From Fibrobacterota bacterium (GTDB taxonomy: Bacteria > Fibrobacterota > Chitinivibrionia > Chitinivibrionales > JANQEN01): 11,194 nt of DNA. Below, one piece after another: positions 1 through 6,922 of the stretch. The first letter of the stretch is position 1, and every line of letters begins with the position of its first letter. The notes beneath the pieces were generated by a model. That model was not told the DNA's origin and made no database searches. It saw nothing but the letters and a program-made list of their open reading frames with translations. The translations under genes and the position numbers were made by a program. Where the stretch lies: NCBI GenBank assembly GCA_030619215.1, contig JAUXBV010000050.1, positions 1 to 11,194 on the forward strand, written 5' to 3'.

Positions 1-68
1 GACAATTATTTTTTTATATTATAAAATATTATAAAGGTAAGCCGGTAATAACAATAAAGGTGAGTAAA

Positions 69-326
69 TTAGCTTGCTGTTTTATTTACTGGAGTGCTTA
101 ACTTAGATTTCTGATTGGCAGCTTTATTTTTATGGATAACACCAGCTTTAACAGCTTTATCTAAAACGGAAAAAGCATTTTTTAATTCAATATCAGTAGT
201 TTCTTTATCCTTTGCATTACGCAGGTTCTTAATTGTATGGTGGATACGTGATTTCAACTTACGATTGCTAATTCTGGATTTTTCAGAGGTACCAATTCTT
301 TTTATGCAAGATTTGTGATGCGGCAT
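69..326 (-). CDS. rpsT: 30S ribosomal protein bS20
   Basis: This 85-residue basic protein is bS20, a primary 16S rRNA-binding protein of the small ribosomal subunit. The N-terminus MPHHKSCIKRIGTSEKSR matches the family pattern of an M-x-x-HKS-x-x-KRI opening followed by EK and NR motifs, and residues 20-40 (SNRKLKSRIHHTIKNL) continue the usual Lys/Arg-rich helix. Length agrees with the usual 83-90 residues. The start is secured by AAGGAG at 334-339 (minus strand), 7 bases before the ATG at 326. The gene is transcribed divergently from the PHP-domain gene and appears monocistronic within the window. No clear hairpin terminator is visible in the 68 bases after its stop; that stretch is only AT-rich. 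Confidence 0.97.
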   Translation of the reverse strand: MPHHKSCIKRIGTSEKSRISNRKLKSRIHHTIKNLRNAKDKETTDIELKNAFSVLDKAVKAGVIHKNKAANQKSKLSTPVNKTAS

Positions 327-401
327 TAAGAATCTCCTTCAAAATAAAATGGTTAAAAGCATCAAATATATAAGGATAAATTATCAGTAATGGAACGGTA
401 T

Positions 402-430
402 AAAATAATCCTTATTTCATATTTTGTCAA
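402..430 (-). promoter_or_regulatory. Probable sigma70-type promoter of rpsT
   Basis: On the minus strand a perfect TTGACA (425-430) is followed after 17 bases by TATTTT (402-407, 4 of 6 match to TATAAT). It points at rpsT and would give a leader of roughly 70 bases. The perfect -35 box and ideal spacing support it; the -10 is only moderate and the region is AT-rich, so chance matches are possible. Confidence 0.55.
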
Positions 431-457
431 ACCCGGCATTATTTTTTCTACTATCCA

Positions 458-1579
458 ATGGGAGGGATAAGAAAGATTTTGAATAAGCCTGAGAAAGAAT
501 TCAGCGCCGCTTCAAATAAACACGGCTTATTTTCCGAAGTGAGCGGTGCAATACATATACATACCCGCTTTTCAGACGGAGAAGTTGATTTCCCAGAGCT
601 TGTTACTGCTGCAAAAGAGGTTGGCTTAGATTTTATTGTGGTTACTGATCACATGTCACTTGAAGGTAAAGAGAAAGGGTTTGAAGGTTTCTATGAGACA
701 CTTTTCGTTGTGATTGGTTACGAACACAATGACAGCAATAATAAAAACCATTATCTTGCGATAGGAACGGATAAAGTTATAGAGGAGCAGGATTCTCCTC
801 AAAGATATATTGATTTGATCAGGTCCGCCGGAGGTATCGGGTTTTTAGCGCACCCAGCAGAGGAAAGGCAATATTTTAAGAAGTACCCTTCATACCCATG
901 GACAGAATGGGATGTTTCCGGGTATGATGGTATTGAAGTTTGGAATCATATGTCTGAATGGGTTGAAAATTTAAAAAGCTGGAGAAGTTTCATCCGAATT
1001 TTTTACCCAAGGCGTTTTTTGAAAGGTGTACCTCCGGGCCTTTTAAAAAAATGGGATGAGTTAAACAGAACAAGTTTTATCAGTGGTATTGGAGGGGTGG
1101 ATGCTCACACTTTTACGTATGGAAAAGGCTTCTTCAAATTTCAGATATTTCCGATAAAAGTAGAGCTGAAAGGTATTCGAACCCACCTTTACATTCCAGA
1201 TAACATCTCAAATTGTGAATTTGTAGAAGCAAAGGATGCCTGTTTACGCGCCCTTAAGAATGGAAATGGATATATTAGCAATTACCGGCAGGGAGATGCG
1301 AAAGGGACAGAATTATTCCTCCGTTATGCAGATGATACTTTAGTGCCTCCCGGATGTTCAGGAAGGAATCCGTCTTTGCCGGCTTCTCTTTCCATTTCGA
1401 TACCATTGGAAGCGGAGATACGTGTTATAAGAAATGGAGTGCAGGTCAGCCGGAAGGTTGGGGTATACCATAATTTTGACATTACCGGGAATGGTCTTTA
1501 CAGAATAGAAGTGTTTAGAAAGAAAAAAGCATGGATTTATTCCAACCCATTTCCAATAGGTTCTTATCCACTCTATTAA
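458..1579 (+). CDS. PHP-domain metal-dependent hydrolase (phosphoesterase-like)
   Basis: This is a 373-residue cytoplasmic protein with no signal peptide. The PHP metal-site motifs are all visible: HIHTRFSDG (H33, H35, D40), TDH (D64, H65), GYE (E89) with H98 nearby, FLAHP (H132) and GVDAH (D215, H217). These line the trinuclear metal site of PHP phosphoesterases. The last ~120 residues look beta-rich and end in YRIEVFRKKKAWIYSNPFPIG-like sequence, resembling the C-terminal part of CehA/McbA-type and other stand-alone PHP proteins. The substrate cannot be told from sequence. The start is uncertain: ATG 458 has no ribosome binding site, whereas GGAGG lies just inside the frame at 461-465, so an in-frame TTG at 479 (13-base spacing) is a possible alternative. 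Divergent from rpsT; the next gene is 502 bases away, so probably transcribed alone. Confidence 0.88.
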   Translation: MGGIRKILNKPEKEFSAASNKHGLFSEVSGAIHIHTRFSDGEVDFPELVTAAKEVGLDFIVVTDHMSLEGKEKGFEGFYETLFVVIGYEHNDSNNKNHYLAIGTDKVIEEQDSPQRYIDLIRSAGGIGFLAHPAEERQYFKKYPSYPWTEWDVSGYDGIEVWNHMSEWVENLKSWRSFIRIFYPRRFLKGVPPGLLKKWDELNRTSFISGIGGVDAHTFTYGKGFFKFQIFPIKVELKGIRTHLYIPDNISNCEFVEAKDACLRALKNGNGYISNYRQGDAKGTELFLRYADDTLVPPGCSGRNPSLPASLSISIPLEAEIRVIRNGVQVSRKVGVYHNFDITGNGLYRIEVFRKKKAWIYSNPFPIGSYPLY

Positions 1580-1636
1580 GCGTATTATATATTCTAATTC
1601 CCAAATTTGTTACTTAGGATTATTTTATTAGTACCT

Positions 1637-1714
1637 TACAAGGTGCCAACTTGCGAAGTGCCCTTTAGGGTATTGGTAAAAATAATTTTATACCAGACAA
1701 GTTGGGACCTTGTA
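1637..1714. repeat. Cloverleaf-like inverted repeat (three-way junction)
   Basis: Two 17-base arms, TACAAGGTGCCAACTTG (1637-1653) and CAAGTTGGGACCTTGTA (1698-1714), pair at 16 of 17 positions with one G-G mismatch. The enclosed 44 bases hold two further hairpins: CCCT-TT-AGGG (1661-1670, extendable by one wobble and one A-T pair) and TGGTA (1674-1678) with TACCA (1691-1695), the latter extended by A/T pairs across one mismatch. Such a long closed stem with two side hairpins is unlikely by chance. It could be a structured RNA, the hairpin end of an IS200/IS605-like element, or a small palindromic mobile repeat. No open frame explains it. Confidence 0.75.
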
Positions 1715-1831
1715 CCCATATTGACAACCATGTGCCAATTGTTAGCAGGAAATTATTTCGTTAAGGCTTTAGTCCAGCTTATCTGGGTTGGAGATTTTTC
1801 ATAATCCTGTGAGCATTTAATATAATATTAA

Positions 1832-1854
1832 ATTATCCTAACGTATTGGATAAT
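1832..1854. repeat. Small inverted repeat
   Basis: ATTATCC (1832-1838) and GGATAAT (1848-1854) form a 7-bp stem with a 9-base loop. It is AT-rich and lies 9 bases before the next hairpin. On its own it is weak evidence; it matters as part of the hairpin cluster between the PHP gene and dapL. Confidence 0.45.
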
Positions 1855-1863
1855 ATTGTGTAG

Positions 1864-1896
1864 AAGCAGAAAGTCTATTACCATAGCCTTCTGCTT
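1864..1896. repeat. Inverted repeat with nested stem
   Basis: AAGCAGAA (1864-1871) and TTCTGCTT (1889-1896) form a perfect 8-bp stem. A second stem, CTAT (1875-1878) with ATAG (1883-1886), sits inside it, leaving a TACC-type loop. No T-run follows on the plus strand, so it is not a typical intrinsic terminator. Confidence 0.5.
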
Positions 1897-2032
1897 AACT
1901 CACTATTATATCGTTTGCACTAAACAAAATACTGCATATCAAATCTATTTATTTTCCAAGCAACCTACCTGCGACTCACCTCCATTCTACCCATCTATTA
2001 TTTTTAAAAATCAAAATTTTAACCGGGATTAC

Positions 2033-2051
2033 CCCCAACTAAAAGTTGGGG
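2033..2051. repeat. Perfect 8-bp GC-rich hairpin upstream of dapL
   Basis: CCCCAACT (2033-2040), loop AAA, AGTTGGGG (2044-2051): a perfect compact hairpin ending 20 bases before the dapL ribosome binding site. The 9-mer GGGATTACC occurs at 2025-2033 and again at 2049-2057, flanking and overlapping the hairpin as a 24-base-spaced direct repeat. From general knowledge, hairpins of this pattern occur at the right ends of IS200/IS605-family elements; here it could equally be a leader structure affecting dapL translation. It has no following T-run, so it is a poor intrinsic terminator. Confidence 0.7.
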
Positions 2052-2081
2052 ATTACCAAGATTTTAACTACGGAGATGGAA

Positions 2082-3308
2082 ATGATTAAAATAAATGAAA
2101 ATTACTTGAAATTAAATGCCTCCTACCTTTTTGCGGAAATCACAAAACGGACGAATGAATTTATTGCGGCAAACCCTGATACGAAAATAATCAAGCTAGG
2201 CCTGGGAGACGTTACCCGCGGCCTTCCTCCTGCCTGTGTTAAAGCTTTTCACATGGCGGTCGATGAGCTGGCTGATGACGCAACGTTTCGGGGATACGGG
2301 CCTTATACCGGATATGAATTTCTGCGAACAGCCATAGCTGAAAAGGAGTTCCAGGCTTTCGGGGCAAACATTTCTGCGGACGAGGTTTTCGTCAGTGACG
2401 GATCAAAGCCGGATACCGGTAATATACAGGAGCTTTTCTCAACTGACGCAAAGGTAGCGGTATCTGACCCGGTATACCCTGTCTATGTTGACACCAATGT
2501 CATGGCAGGCCGCAGCGGAAGTTTTAAAGACGGCAAATATGAAGGGATCCTCTACCTTGATTCAACTGAAGAGAATAATTATATATCGGATATTCCAAAT
2601 GAAAAAGTTGACCTTATCTACCTCTGTTTCCCGAATAATCCTACGGGCGCAACGGTTACAAAGGAGAAACTGGCGCAATGGGTTGAATATGCTCAGGATT
2701 CAAAGGCACTTATCCTCTTTGACGCGGCTTATGTGGCATTCATACGCGATGACTCCATTCCGAAAAGCATCTTTGAAATTGACGGAGCGAAAGAGGTAGC
2801 AATAGAGTTTCGAAGCTTTTCGAAAACTGCAGGATTCACCGGAACACGGTGTGCATATACCGTCATACCGAAATCATGCACCGCTTATGATTCGGAAGGA
2901 AATAAACAGTCAGTGCACAGCTTATGGAGCCGGAGGGTTACGACAAAATCCAACGGCGTATCTTATCCGGTACAGCGGGCTGCGGAAGCTGCGTTTTCAG
3001 AGGAAGGTGCCGGGCAGATTCGTGAGCTTACGAGCTACTACCTGAAAAACGCTTCCCTGATAAGAGATAAAATATCCGGGCTGGGGTATAAAGTTACCGG
3101 AGGTGAGAATTCACCGTATCTCTGGATTAAAACAGGTACTGACTCATGGGAATTCTTTGACCTTCTTCTCAATAAAGCCGCTGTAGTCACCACACCGGGA
3201 AGCGGGTTCGGCTTATGTGGAGAAGGGTATATCCGAATTAGTGCATTCAACAGCTATGAAAACGTCGAGCTTGCGATGCAGCGAATAACCGATATTCTTA
3301 AGAAATAA
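2082..3308 (+). CDS. dapL: LL-diaminopimelate aminotransferase
   Basis: This 408-residue PLP enzyme (fold type I) converts tetrahydrodipicolinate plus glutamate to LL-2,6-diaminopimelate and 2-oxoglutarate in one step, feeding lysine and peptidoglycan synthesis. It bypasses the succinylase and acetylase routes. Visible signatures: the opening [17 protein letters not shown] typical of Dap[29 protein letters not shown] (N185-G189), FDAAY (D214 for the pyridine nitrogen, Y217), the Schiff-base lysine in [12 protein letters not shown] (K248) and a C-terminal YIRIS arginine (R385) likely binding substrate carboxylate. The frame extends upstream to 2046, but GGAG at 2072-2075 sits 6 bases before the ATG at 2082, and DapL proteins begin at this point. 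It is the first gene of a three-gene operon, with the next gene starting 7 bases after its stop. Confidence 0.96.
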   Translation: MIKINENYLKLNASYLFAEITKRTNEFIAANPDTKIIKLGLGDVTRGLPPACVKAFHMAVDELADDATFRGYGPYTGYEFLRTAIAEKEFQAFGANISADEVFVSDGSKPDTGNIQELFSTDAKVAVSDPVYPVYVDTNVMAGRSGSFKDGKYEGILYLDSTEENNYISDIPNEKVDLIYLCFPNNPTGATVTKEKLAQWVEYAQDSKALILFDAAYVAFIRDDSIPKSIFEIDGAKEVAIEFRSFSKTAGFTGTRCAYTVIPKSCTAYDSEGNKQSVHSLWSRRVTTKSNGVSYPVQRAAEAAFSEEGAGQIRELTSYYLKNASLIRDKISGLGYKVTGGENSPYLWIKTGTDSWEFFDLLLNKAAVVTTPGSGFGLCGEGYIRISAFNSYENVELAMQRITDILKK

Positions 3309-3315
3309 AAAAATT

Positions 3316-3924
3316 ATGATTCATTACTTCATCCACCCGATAAACCCGCAGAGCAGGCTTCTTGAATTCACTGCCGATTCTCTGAAGAACCATGATGGTA
3401 TCTGTGTTTATCCCACTGATACGGTATACGGTATGGGCGGATGCGCGACCAATCCGAAAGTCATTGACAGAATAGGCAACATAATCCAGAAAAAGAAAAA
3501 AAGACTTTTTTCATTTATCTGCAGTGACTTCTCCCAGGTAAGCCAGTATGTCAAGATCAGCAATCCCAATTATAAGCTGATGAAGCATTATCTCCCGGGC
3601 CCCTACACATTTATTCTCCCTGCAACAAACTATGTGCCCAAAAAAGTGTGCCCGAAGCGAAAAACAGTAGGCATACGCATCCCCAATAATAAAACATGCA
3701 TCGAATTGGTAAAAATGCTCGGTGTGCCGCTGGCCAATACCTCTCTGAATATCCCAGGCGAACACAGAGGTGATCCGAGAAATATAGCGGAAAACATCTC
3801 CAATGAGATCGATATTTTGCTCGATGTTGGCGCTCTTGGTAATCCTATCGGATCAACAATCGTTGATCTTACCGGAGATCAGCCTGAAGTTCTACGTCAC
3901 GGAAAGGGTGAATGGCATGGGTAA
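3316..3924 (+). CDS. YrdC/Sua5-fold protein, YciO subfamily
   Basis: This 202-residue protein has the YrdC fold that binds ATP and threonylcarbamoyl-AMP or nucleic acid. YPTDTVYGMG (residues 32-41), the SFICSDFSQVSQY segment, LPGPYTFILPA (93-103), KTVGIRIP (116-123) and STIVDLT near the end are family hallmarks. The N-terminus IHPINPQSRLL matches YciO rather than TsaC and supports this start. Of the TsaC/Sua5 K-x-R...S-x-N catalytic tetrad, S143 and N145 are present, but the K-x-R positions appear as I57-Q58-K59 by my alignment from memory, as in YciO-type members. A role in tRNA t6A synthesis is therefore possible but unproven. It starts 7 bases after dapL without a strong ribosome binding site, suggesting translational coupling, and its stop overlaps the mazG start. 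Confidence 0.88.
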   Translation: MIHYFIHPINPQSRLLEFTADSLKNHDGICVYPTDTVYGMGGCATNPKVIDRIGNIIQKKKKRLFSFICSDFSQVSQYVKISNPNYKLMKHYLPGPYTFILPATNYVPKKVCPKRKTVGIRIPNNKTCIELVKMLGVPLANTSLNIPGEHRGDPRNIAENISNEIDILLDVGALGNPIGSTIVDLTGDQPEVLRHGKGEWHG

Positions 3925-4696
3925 AGAAGTAGACCGTTTGATAGAAATCGTTTCCCGCCTGCGAAGCCCGGGCGGGTGCCCCTGGGACAGGGAGCAAACC
4001 CATAAAAGCATTATGTCGTGCCTCCTGGACGAAGCGTATGAATTCTTTGACGGGGTGGAGAATAACGATATCGGTATAATGAGGGAAGAACTGGGTGACA
4101 TAATCCTGCAGGTAGTATTCCATTCGGAGATGGCAAAGGAAGCCGGCCATTTTGACATAGAGGATGTCGCTCATGATATATGCGAAAAACTCATAAACAG
4201 GCATCCTCACGTTTTCGGAGATGTAAAGGTAAAATCATCAAAGGAAGTTCTTTCCAACTGGGAGCATATCAAAAAGGGTGAGAAGGGAAAAGAAAGCCGT
4301 AAATATATTATCGACGGTATCCCTGACAAGCTCCCCGCTCTTTTCAGGGCGGAGAAAATGCAGCGCCGTGTTGCCCGTGTGGGTTTTGACTGGCAGGACA
4401 TAAGCCCTGTATTAGACAAAGTGGAAGAGGAGTTTTCTGAATTTCGCGAGGCTCTCGAAACAAAAGATGTTGAACATGCTTCCGATGAGCTGGGCGATAT
4501 TTTATTTGCCCTGGTCAATGTTGCGCGCCACAACAACATCTGCGCGGAAGATGCCCTGCGGATGACGGTTAAGAAATTCGCCAAACGATTCCGCTATATA
4601 GAAGATCAGTTTAATAAAAAAAATAAGAAATTAAGCGAGGCTTCGCTGGAAGAGCTTGATGAGTGCTGGGAAGAGAGTAAGAAAAAGGTAGGCTAA
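3917..4696 (+). CDS. mazG: Nucleoside triphosphate pyrophosphohydrolase MazG
   Basis: MazG hydrolyses NTPs and dNTPs to monophosphates and pyrophosphate, clearing abnormal nucleotides and, in E. coli, affecting (p)ppGpp. The 259 residues match the full-length two-domain enzyme (E. coli about 263). The N-terminal domain has GGCPWDREQTH (19-29) and a metal site E39, E42, E58, D61 in DEAYE...EELGD. The C-terminal domain has the second set E171, E172, E175, E191, D194 in EEEFSE...DELGD, and between them KLPALFRAEKMQRR and VGFDW are conserved. The frame is open upstream to 3803, but homology begins at the ATG at 3917, preceded by GGAAAGGGTG. That start overlaps the preceding stop by 8 bases, indicating coupled translation. 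It is the last gene of the dapL operon. Confidence 0.96.
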   Translation: MGKEVDRLIEIVSRLRSPGGCPWDREQTHKSIMSCLLDEAYEFFDGVENNDIGIMREELGDIILQVVFHSEMAKEAGHFDIEDVAHDICEKLINRHPHVFGDVKVKSSKEVLSNWEHIKKGEKGKESRKYIIDGIPDKLPALFRAEKMQRRVARVGFDWQDISPVLDKVEEEFSEFREALETKDVEHASDELGDILFALVNVARHNNICAEDALRMTVKKFAKRFRYIEDQFNKKNKKLSEASLEELDECWEESKKKVG

Positions 4697-4697
4697 A

Positions 4698-4796
4698 AAA
4701 GAATGGAGTGTTGGAGTGGTGGAGTAATGGTAAAAGATTTTTATATCCTTATAATCCAACACTCCAGTACTCCAATACTCCAGTACTCCATTCTTT
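4698..4796. terminator. Long octamer-repeat hairpin, probable bidirectional terminator
   Basis: The space between convergent mazG and the FecR-domain gene is almost filled by one inverted repeat. The outer stem AAAGAATGGAGT (4698-4709) pairs perfectly with ACTCCATTCTTT (4785-4796). Inside, each arm is made of 8-base units: TGGAGTNN three times on the left (from 4704), and its complement NNACTCCA four times on the right (4761-4790). The variable dinucleotides mostly form wobble pairs or single mismatches, giving about 33 near-continuous positions around a loop near 4731-4763. An A-run at 4695-4700 and TTCTTT on the other side give weak U-tracts in either direction. It overlaps the FecR gene stop codon by two bases. 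Termination is inferred from position and fold. Confidence 0.7.
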
Positions 4797-6888
4797 ACTC
4801 GTTAATTACAATAGTAAACGTTTTCTTCTGCCTGTTAGCGGCCATATCCTCAACTTCGATGAGGAAGTTATTGGCACCTCTATTTAGCGGGATTTTTCCT
4901 TTGTAAATATAATTATTCGTCTCCTTCAGAACGATCCCGTTGACACGGCAATATAGTATTGTCTCCGGAACGTCCCTGATACCATCGTCAATCTCGACCT
5001 CAATATCCATTGATAATGATTGAGCATTGACCGGCATGGGCGGCAGGTCGTCAATAACATACTGAGTCTCATCCGGCTCGATAATCTCAATAACCAGCGG
5101 ACCGGGCAAATAATACATCTCACCGCTCAATACGTTGGATTTATTGCCGGCCAGATCAACAGTATAGAACATATACCTGTTTTTACCCTCTTCCAGTATT
5201 ATCTTTTCCTGATCGCTTCTTTCCAGTGTATATTGGTCCTTTGAGCCGTTAATATCAGTAATAAGTGTTAATTGATCTTCCGGTGTATTATCCGTTACCC
5301 GTGCAATAAGGTATCCGATCCTTGAAGCGCCCTGGGTAGGCCCTGTTATATCTATACGGGGAATACTGGTATTGATGTTAGCCGATTTTACATCCACCTC
5401 CACGGTTATCGTTTTATCCTTCTCTTCACCGGTCTCTTCAACACTTGCATTAACATCGATAACATACTCTCCGATATCACGCTCATGTATGGGTATTTCA
5501 CAGACAAAAGAGCCGTCCTTACCGACTGTAAAGCTGCGGTTAAAACTACCGCCTCCGCCGGTTACCTCCAGCTTTGCACCGAAAACAGCCTTACCGACAA
5601 CCCGTATCAAATTTGTTTTTATCTCCTGCCCATTTGTCGGCGATGAGATGACAAGATCAAGTTTCTCGCGCTCAGGCTCATAAATAACGGTTCTCTCAAG
5701 CCTGACCTCTTCCCCTTTGTAACGGCTTACCACCAGGACGACATATTCTCCCGCCTCGTCCGGTATATGCACCTGATAGCTGAATGAGCCATCCGGGGTT
5801 ACAGTAACAGCATTATCATCAACGGTAACCTCCGCCCCTGCCACGGTCGCCCCCTGAACAGGTATGACCGGTGTTTTTACTTTCATCCTTTCAGCCGGCT
5901 GAGTCAGGGTAAGGAAAAGGTTCTTCGGCGGTTCGTATATTATCGTTATGTCAGCCTGCTTTGACCCGCTGCCAAGCTGTGCAGTGAGGGTGATCTTGTT
6001 GACACCGGGCATCAGGTCAACGGTTATTGAAAAGGTGCCGCTTGCGCTCACCTCAGCCTGCTTAGATCCTGCAAATATCGTAGCACCGGGATTCGCGGCT
6101 CCTTTAATAACGACCTGCGTTTCATCGACAATCTTGTTATCCTCAGGGGACTCTATATTCAGATATACTTCTTCGGTAGTATCAATTTCGGTTGTTGTGT
6201 CAACCTCTGTTGTATCTGCAACATTGGTTGTGTCTTCCCCGCCTAATCCAGGCATTCCTGATGTTGTATCAATGTCGGATTGTACCTCTTCGAATGAGTA
6301 TGTTGATACATCTGAGTTTCCTTCTTCTACTACAGCCCTGTTCCTCGTAGTTACCATTACCTCTTTTCTTGAGCCTTTGTTCCTGACACTGACGCTGCCT
6401 TCATACACGTCAACAATCGTTTTGCTCTTGTCAACTTTCACTCTCAAGCGGGTTCCCCTGATAGCAGCAACAGCGGTCGGTGTCTCGAATGTGAATTTCG
6501 ATTTTTTGGATACCATTTTTTTTACATTTGCCCAGACTTGCCCTGAGCCGACTTTCACATTTGATTTCGTCACAGCCGAGCTTTGATCCTGAAGCAGGGT
6601 TGACAGGTTAACGACACTGTTCTCTCCAAGCTTAAGAACTGTCCCGCTCTGAAATTGAAGTTCCAGGCTGGATTCAACGTAAGTACGTATATCCCATTTC
6701 ATCTTTACCGTCATTCCAACACGTGCAGGACGCCATTTTCCGGTTTTGGGAGAGCGGACTTCCGCCTTACCGACAATTGATTTAACCGTTACCCGCTCCT
6801 GTGCCGTATTGCCCTGACTGAGTACCGACAGACAAGTACAGAAAACCATGCATAGCACGAAATTAACGGTACGCTGTGCTGCTTTCAT
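4795..6888 (-). CDS. Secreted FecR-domain protein with five Ig-like domains
   Basis: This 697-residue protein begins with a signal peptide (basic MKAAQR, hydrophobic 8-23, cleavage probably near residue 24 or 29; no lipobox). Residues ~33-195 form a FecR domain: VGKAEV, a GTVLKLGENSVV segment, FETPTAVAAIRGTRLRVKV (the hallmark motif) and VYEGSVSV. A Thr/Asp-rich linker follows (~205-240, repeated DTT units). Five Ig-like domains then start near residues 241, 321, 409, 510 and 597, several with the GA-x-V/I...DGSF pattern of bacterial adhesion-type repeats. There is no cytoplasmic segment or central membrane helix, so it is not a FecR-type anti-sigma factor; it more likely acts in the periplasm or at the surface. 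The ATG at 6888 has AAGGGG at 6895-6900, 6 bases upstream. It follows the giant surface gene by 34 bases and likely shares its transcript. Confidence 0.85.
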   Translation of the reverse strand: MKAAQRTVNFVLCMVFCTCLSVLSQGNTAQERVTVKSIVGKAEVRSPKTGKWRPARVGMTVKMKWDIRTYVESSLELQFQSGTVLKLGENSVVNLSTLLQDQSSAVTKSNVKVGSGQVWANVKKMVSKKSKFTFETPTAVAAIRGTRLRVKVDKSKTIVDVYEGSVSVRNKGSRKEVMVTTRNRAVVEEGNSDVSTYSFEEVQSDIDTTSGMPGLGGEDTTNVADTTEVDTTTEIDTTEEVYLNIESPEDNKIVDETQVVIKGAANPGATIFAGSKQAEVSASGTFSITVDLMPGVNKITLTAQLGSGSKQADITIIYEPPKNLFLTLTQPAERMKVKTPVIPVQGATVAGAEVTVDDNAVTVTPDGSFSYQVHIPDEAGEYVVLVVSRYKGEEVRLERTVIYEPEREKLDLVISSPTNGQEIKTNLIRVVGKAVFGAKLEVTGGGGSFNRSFTVGKDGSFVCEIPIHERDIGEYVIDVNASVEETGEEKDKTITVEVDVKSANINTSIPRIDITGPTQGASRIGYLIARVTDNTPEDQLTLITDINGSKDQYTLERSDQEKIILEEGKNRYMFYTVDLAGNKSNVLSGEMYYLPGPLVIEIIEPDETQYVIDDLPPMPVNAQSLSMDIEVEIDDGIRDVPETILYCRVNGIVLKETNNYIYKGKIPLNRGANNFLIEVEDMAANRQKKTFTIVINE

Positions 6889-6922
6889 AGAATTCCCCTT
6901 CTTTATGATTATTTATGGCAAA

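Larger units (their letters stand above)
1580..2081 (+). other. Long AT-rich intergenic region rich in hairpins, no credible gene
   Basis: These 502 bases separate the PHP gene from dapL. Two short open frames (1607-1804 from TTG, 1856-2089) have no ribosome binding site, no recognisable domain and lie over inverted repeats, so I do not call them genes. The stretch holds several hairpins: a three-way-junction fold (1637-1714), small stems near 1774-1786, stems at 1832-1854 and 1864-1896, and a strong hairpin at 2033-2051. Possible readings are a decayed or non-autonomous mobile element (IS200/IS605-type ends carry such hairpins), a structured RNA, or a long dapL leader. No transposase fragment was recognised. 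A promoter for the dapL operon should lie here, but no convincing -35/-10 pair stands out; TTGACA at 1721-1726 lacks a good -10. Confidence 0.6.

Noticed and set aside
1721..1749. Promoter for dapL from TTGACA at 1721-1726
   Set aside because: No acceptable -10 box lies 16-18 bases downstream (TAGCAG/AGCAGG), and it is over 300 bases from the gene.
1607..1804. 65-residue open frame in the spacer after the PHP gene
   Set aside because: It starts at TTG without a ribosome binding site and reads through both arms of the 1637-1714 inverted repeat; no domain is recognisable. The structure explains the sequence better than a protein.
1856..2089. 77-residue open frame running into dapL
   Set aside because: No ribosome binding site, odd composition (Cys, Tyr, Gln rich), and it overlaps the hairpin and dapL start in another frame.
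3803..3916. Upstream extension of mazG to 3803
   Set aside because: These 38 codons lie inside the YciO-like gene in another frame and have no similarity to MazG; the family's N-terminus begins at 3917.
4701..4790. CRISPR-like array from the TGGAGT repeats
   Set aside because: Units are 8 bases with only two variable bases and no spacers; the two sets face each other as an inverted repeat.
4703..4906. 67-residue plus-strand open frame after mazG
   Set aside because: Its first part is the translated octamer hairpin and the rest is antisense to the FecR-domain gene.
5948..6586. 212-residue plus-strand open frame
   Set aside because: It is antisense to the FecR-domain gene; its Val/Ser-rich low complexity is the reverse complement of the Thr/Asp linker codons.
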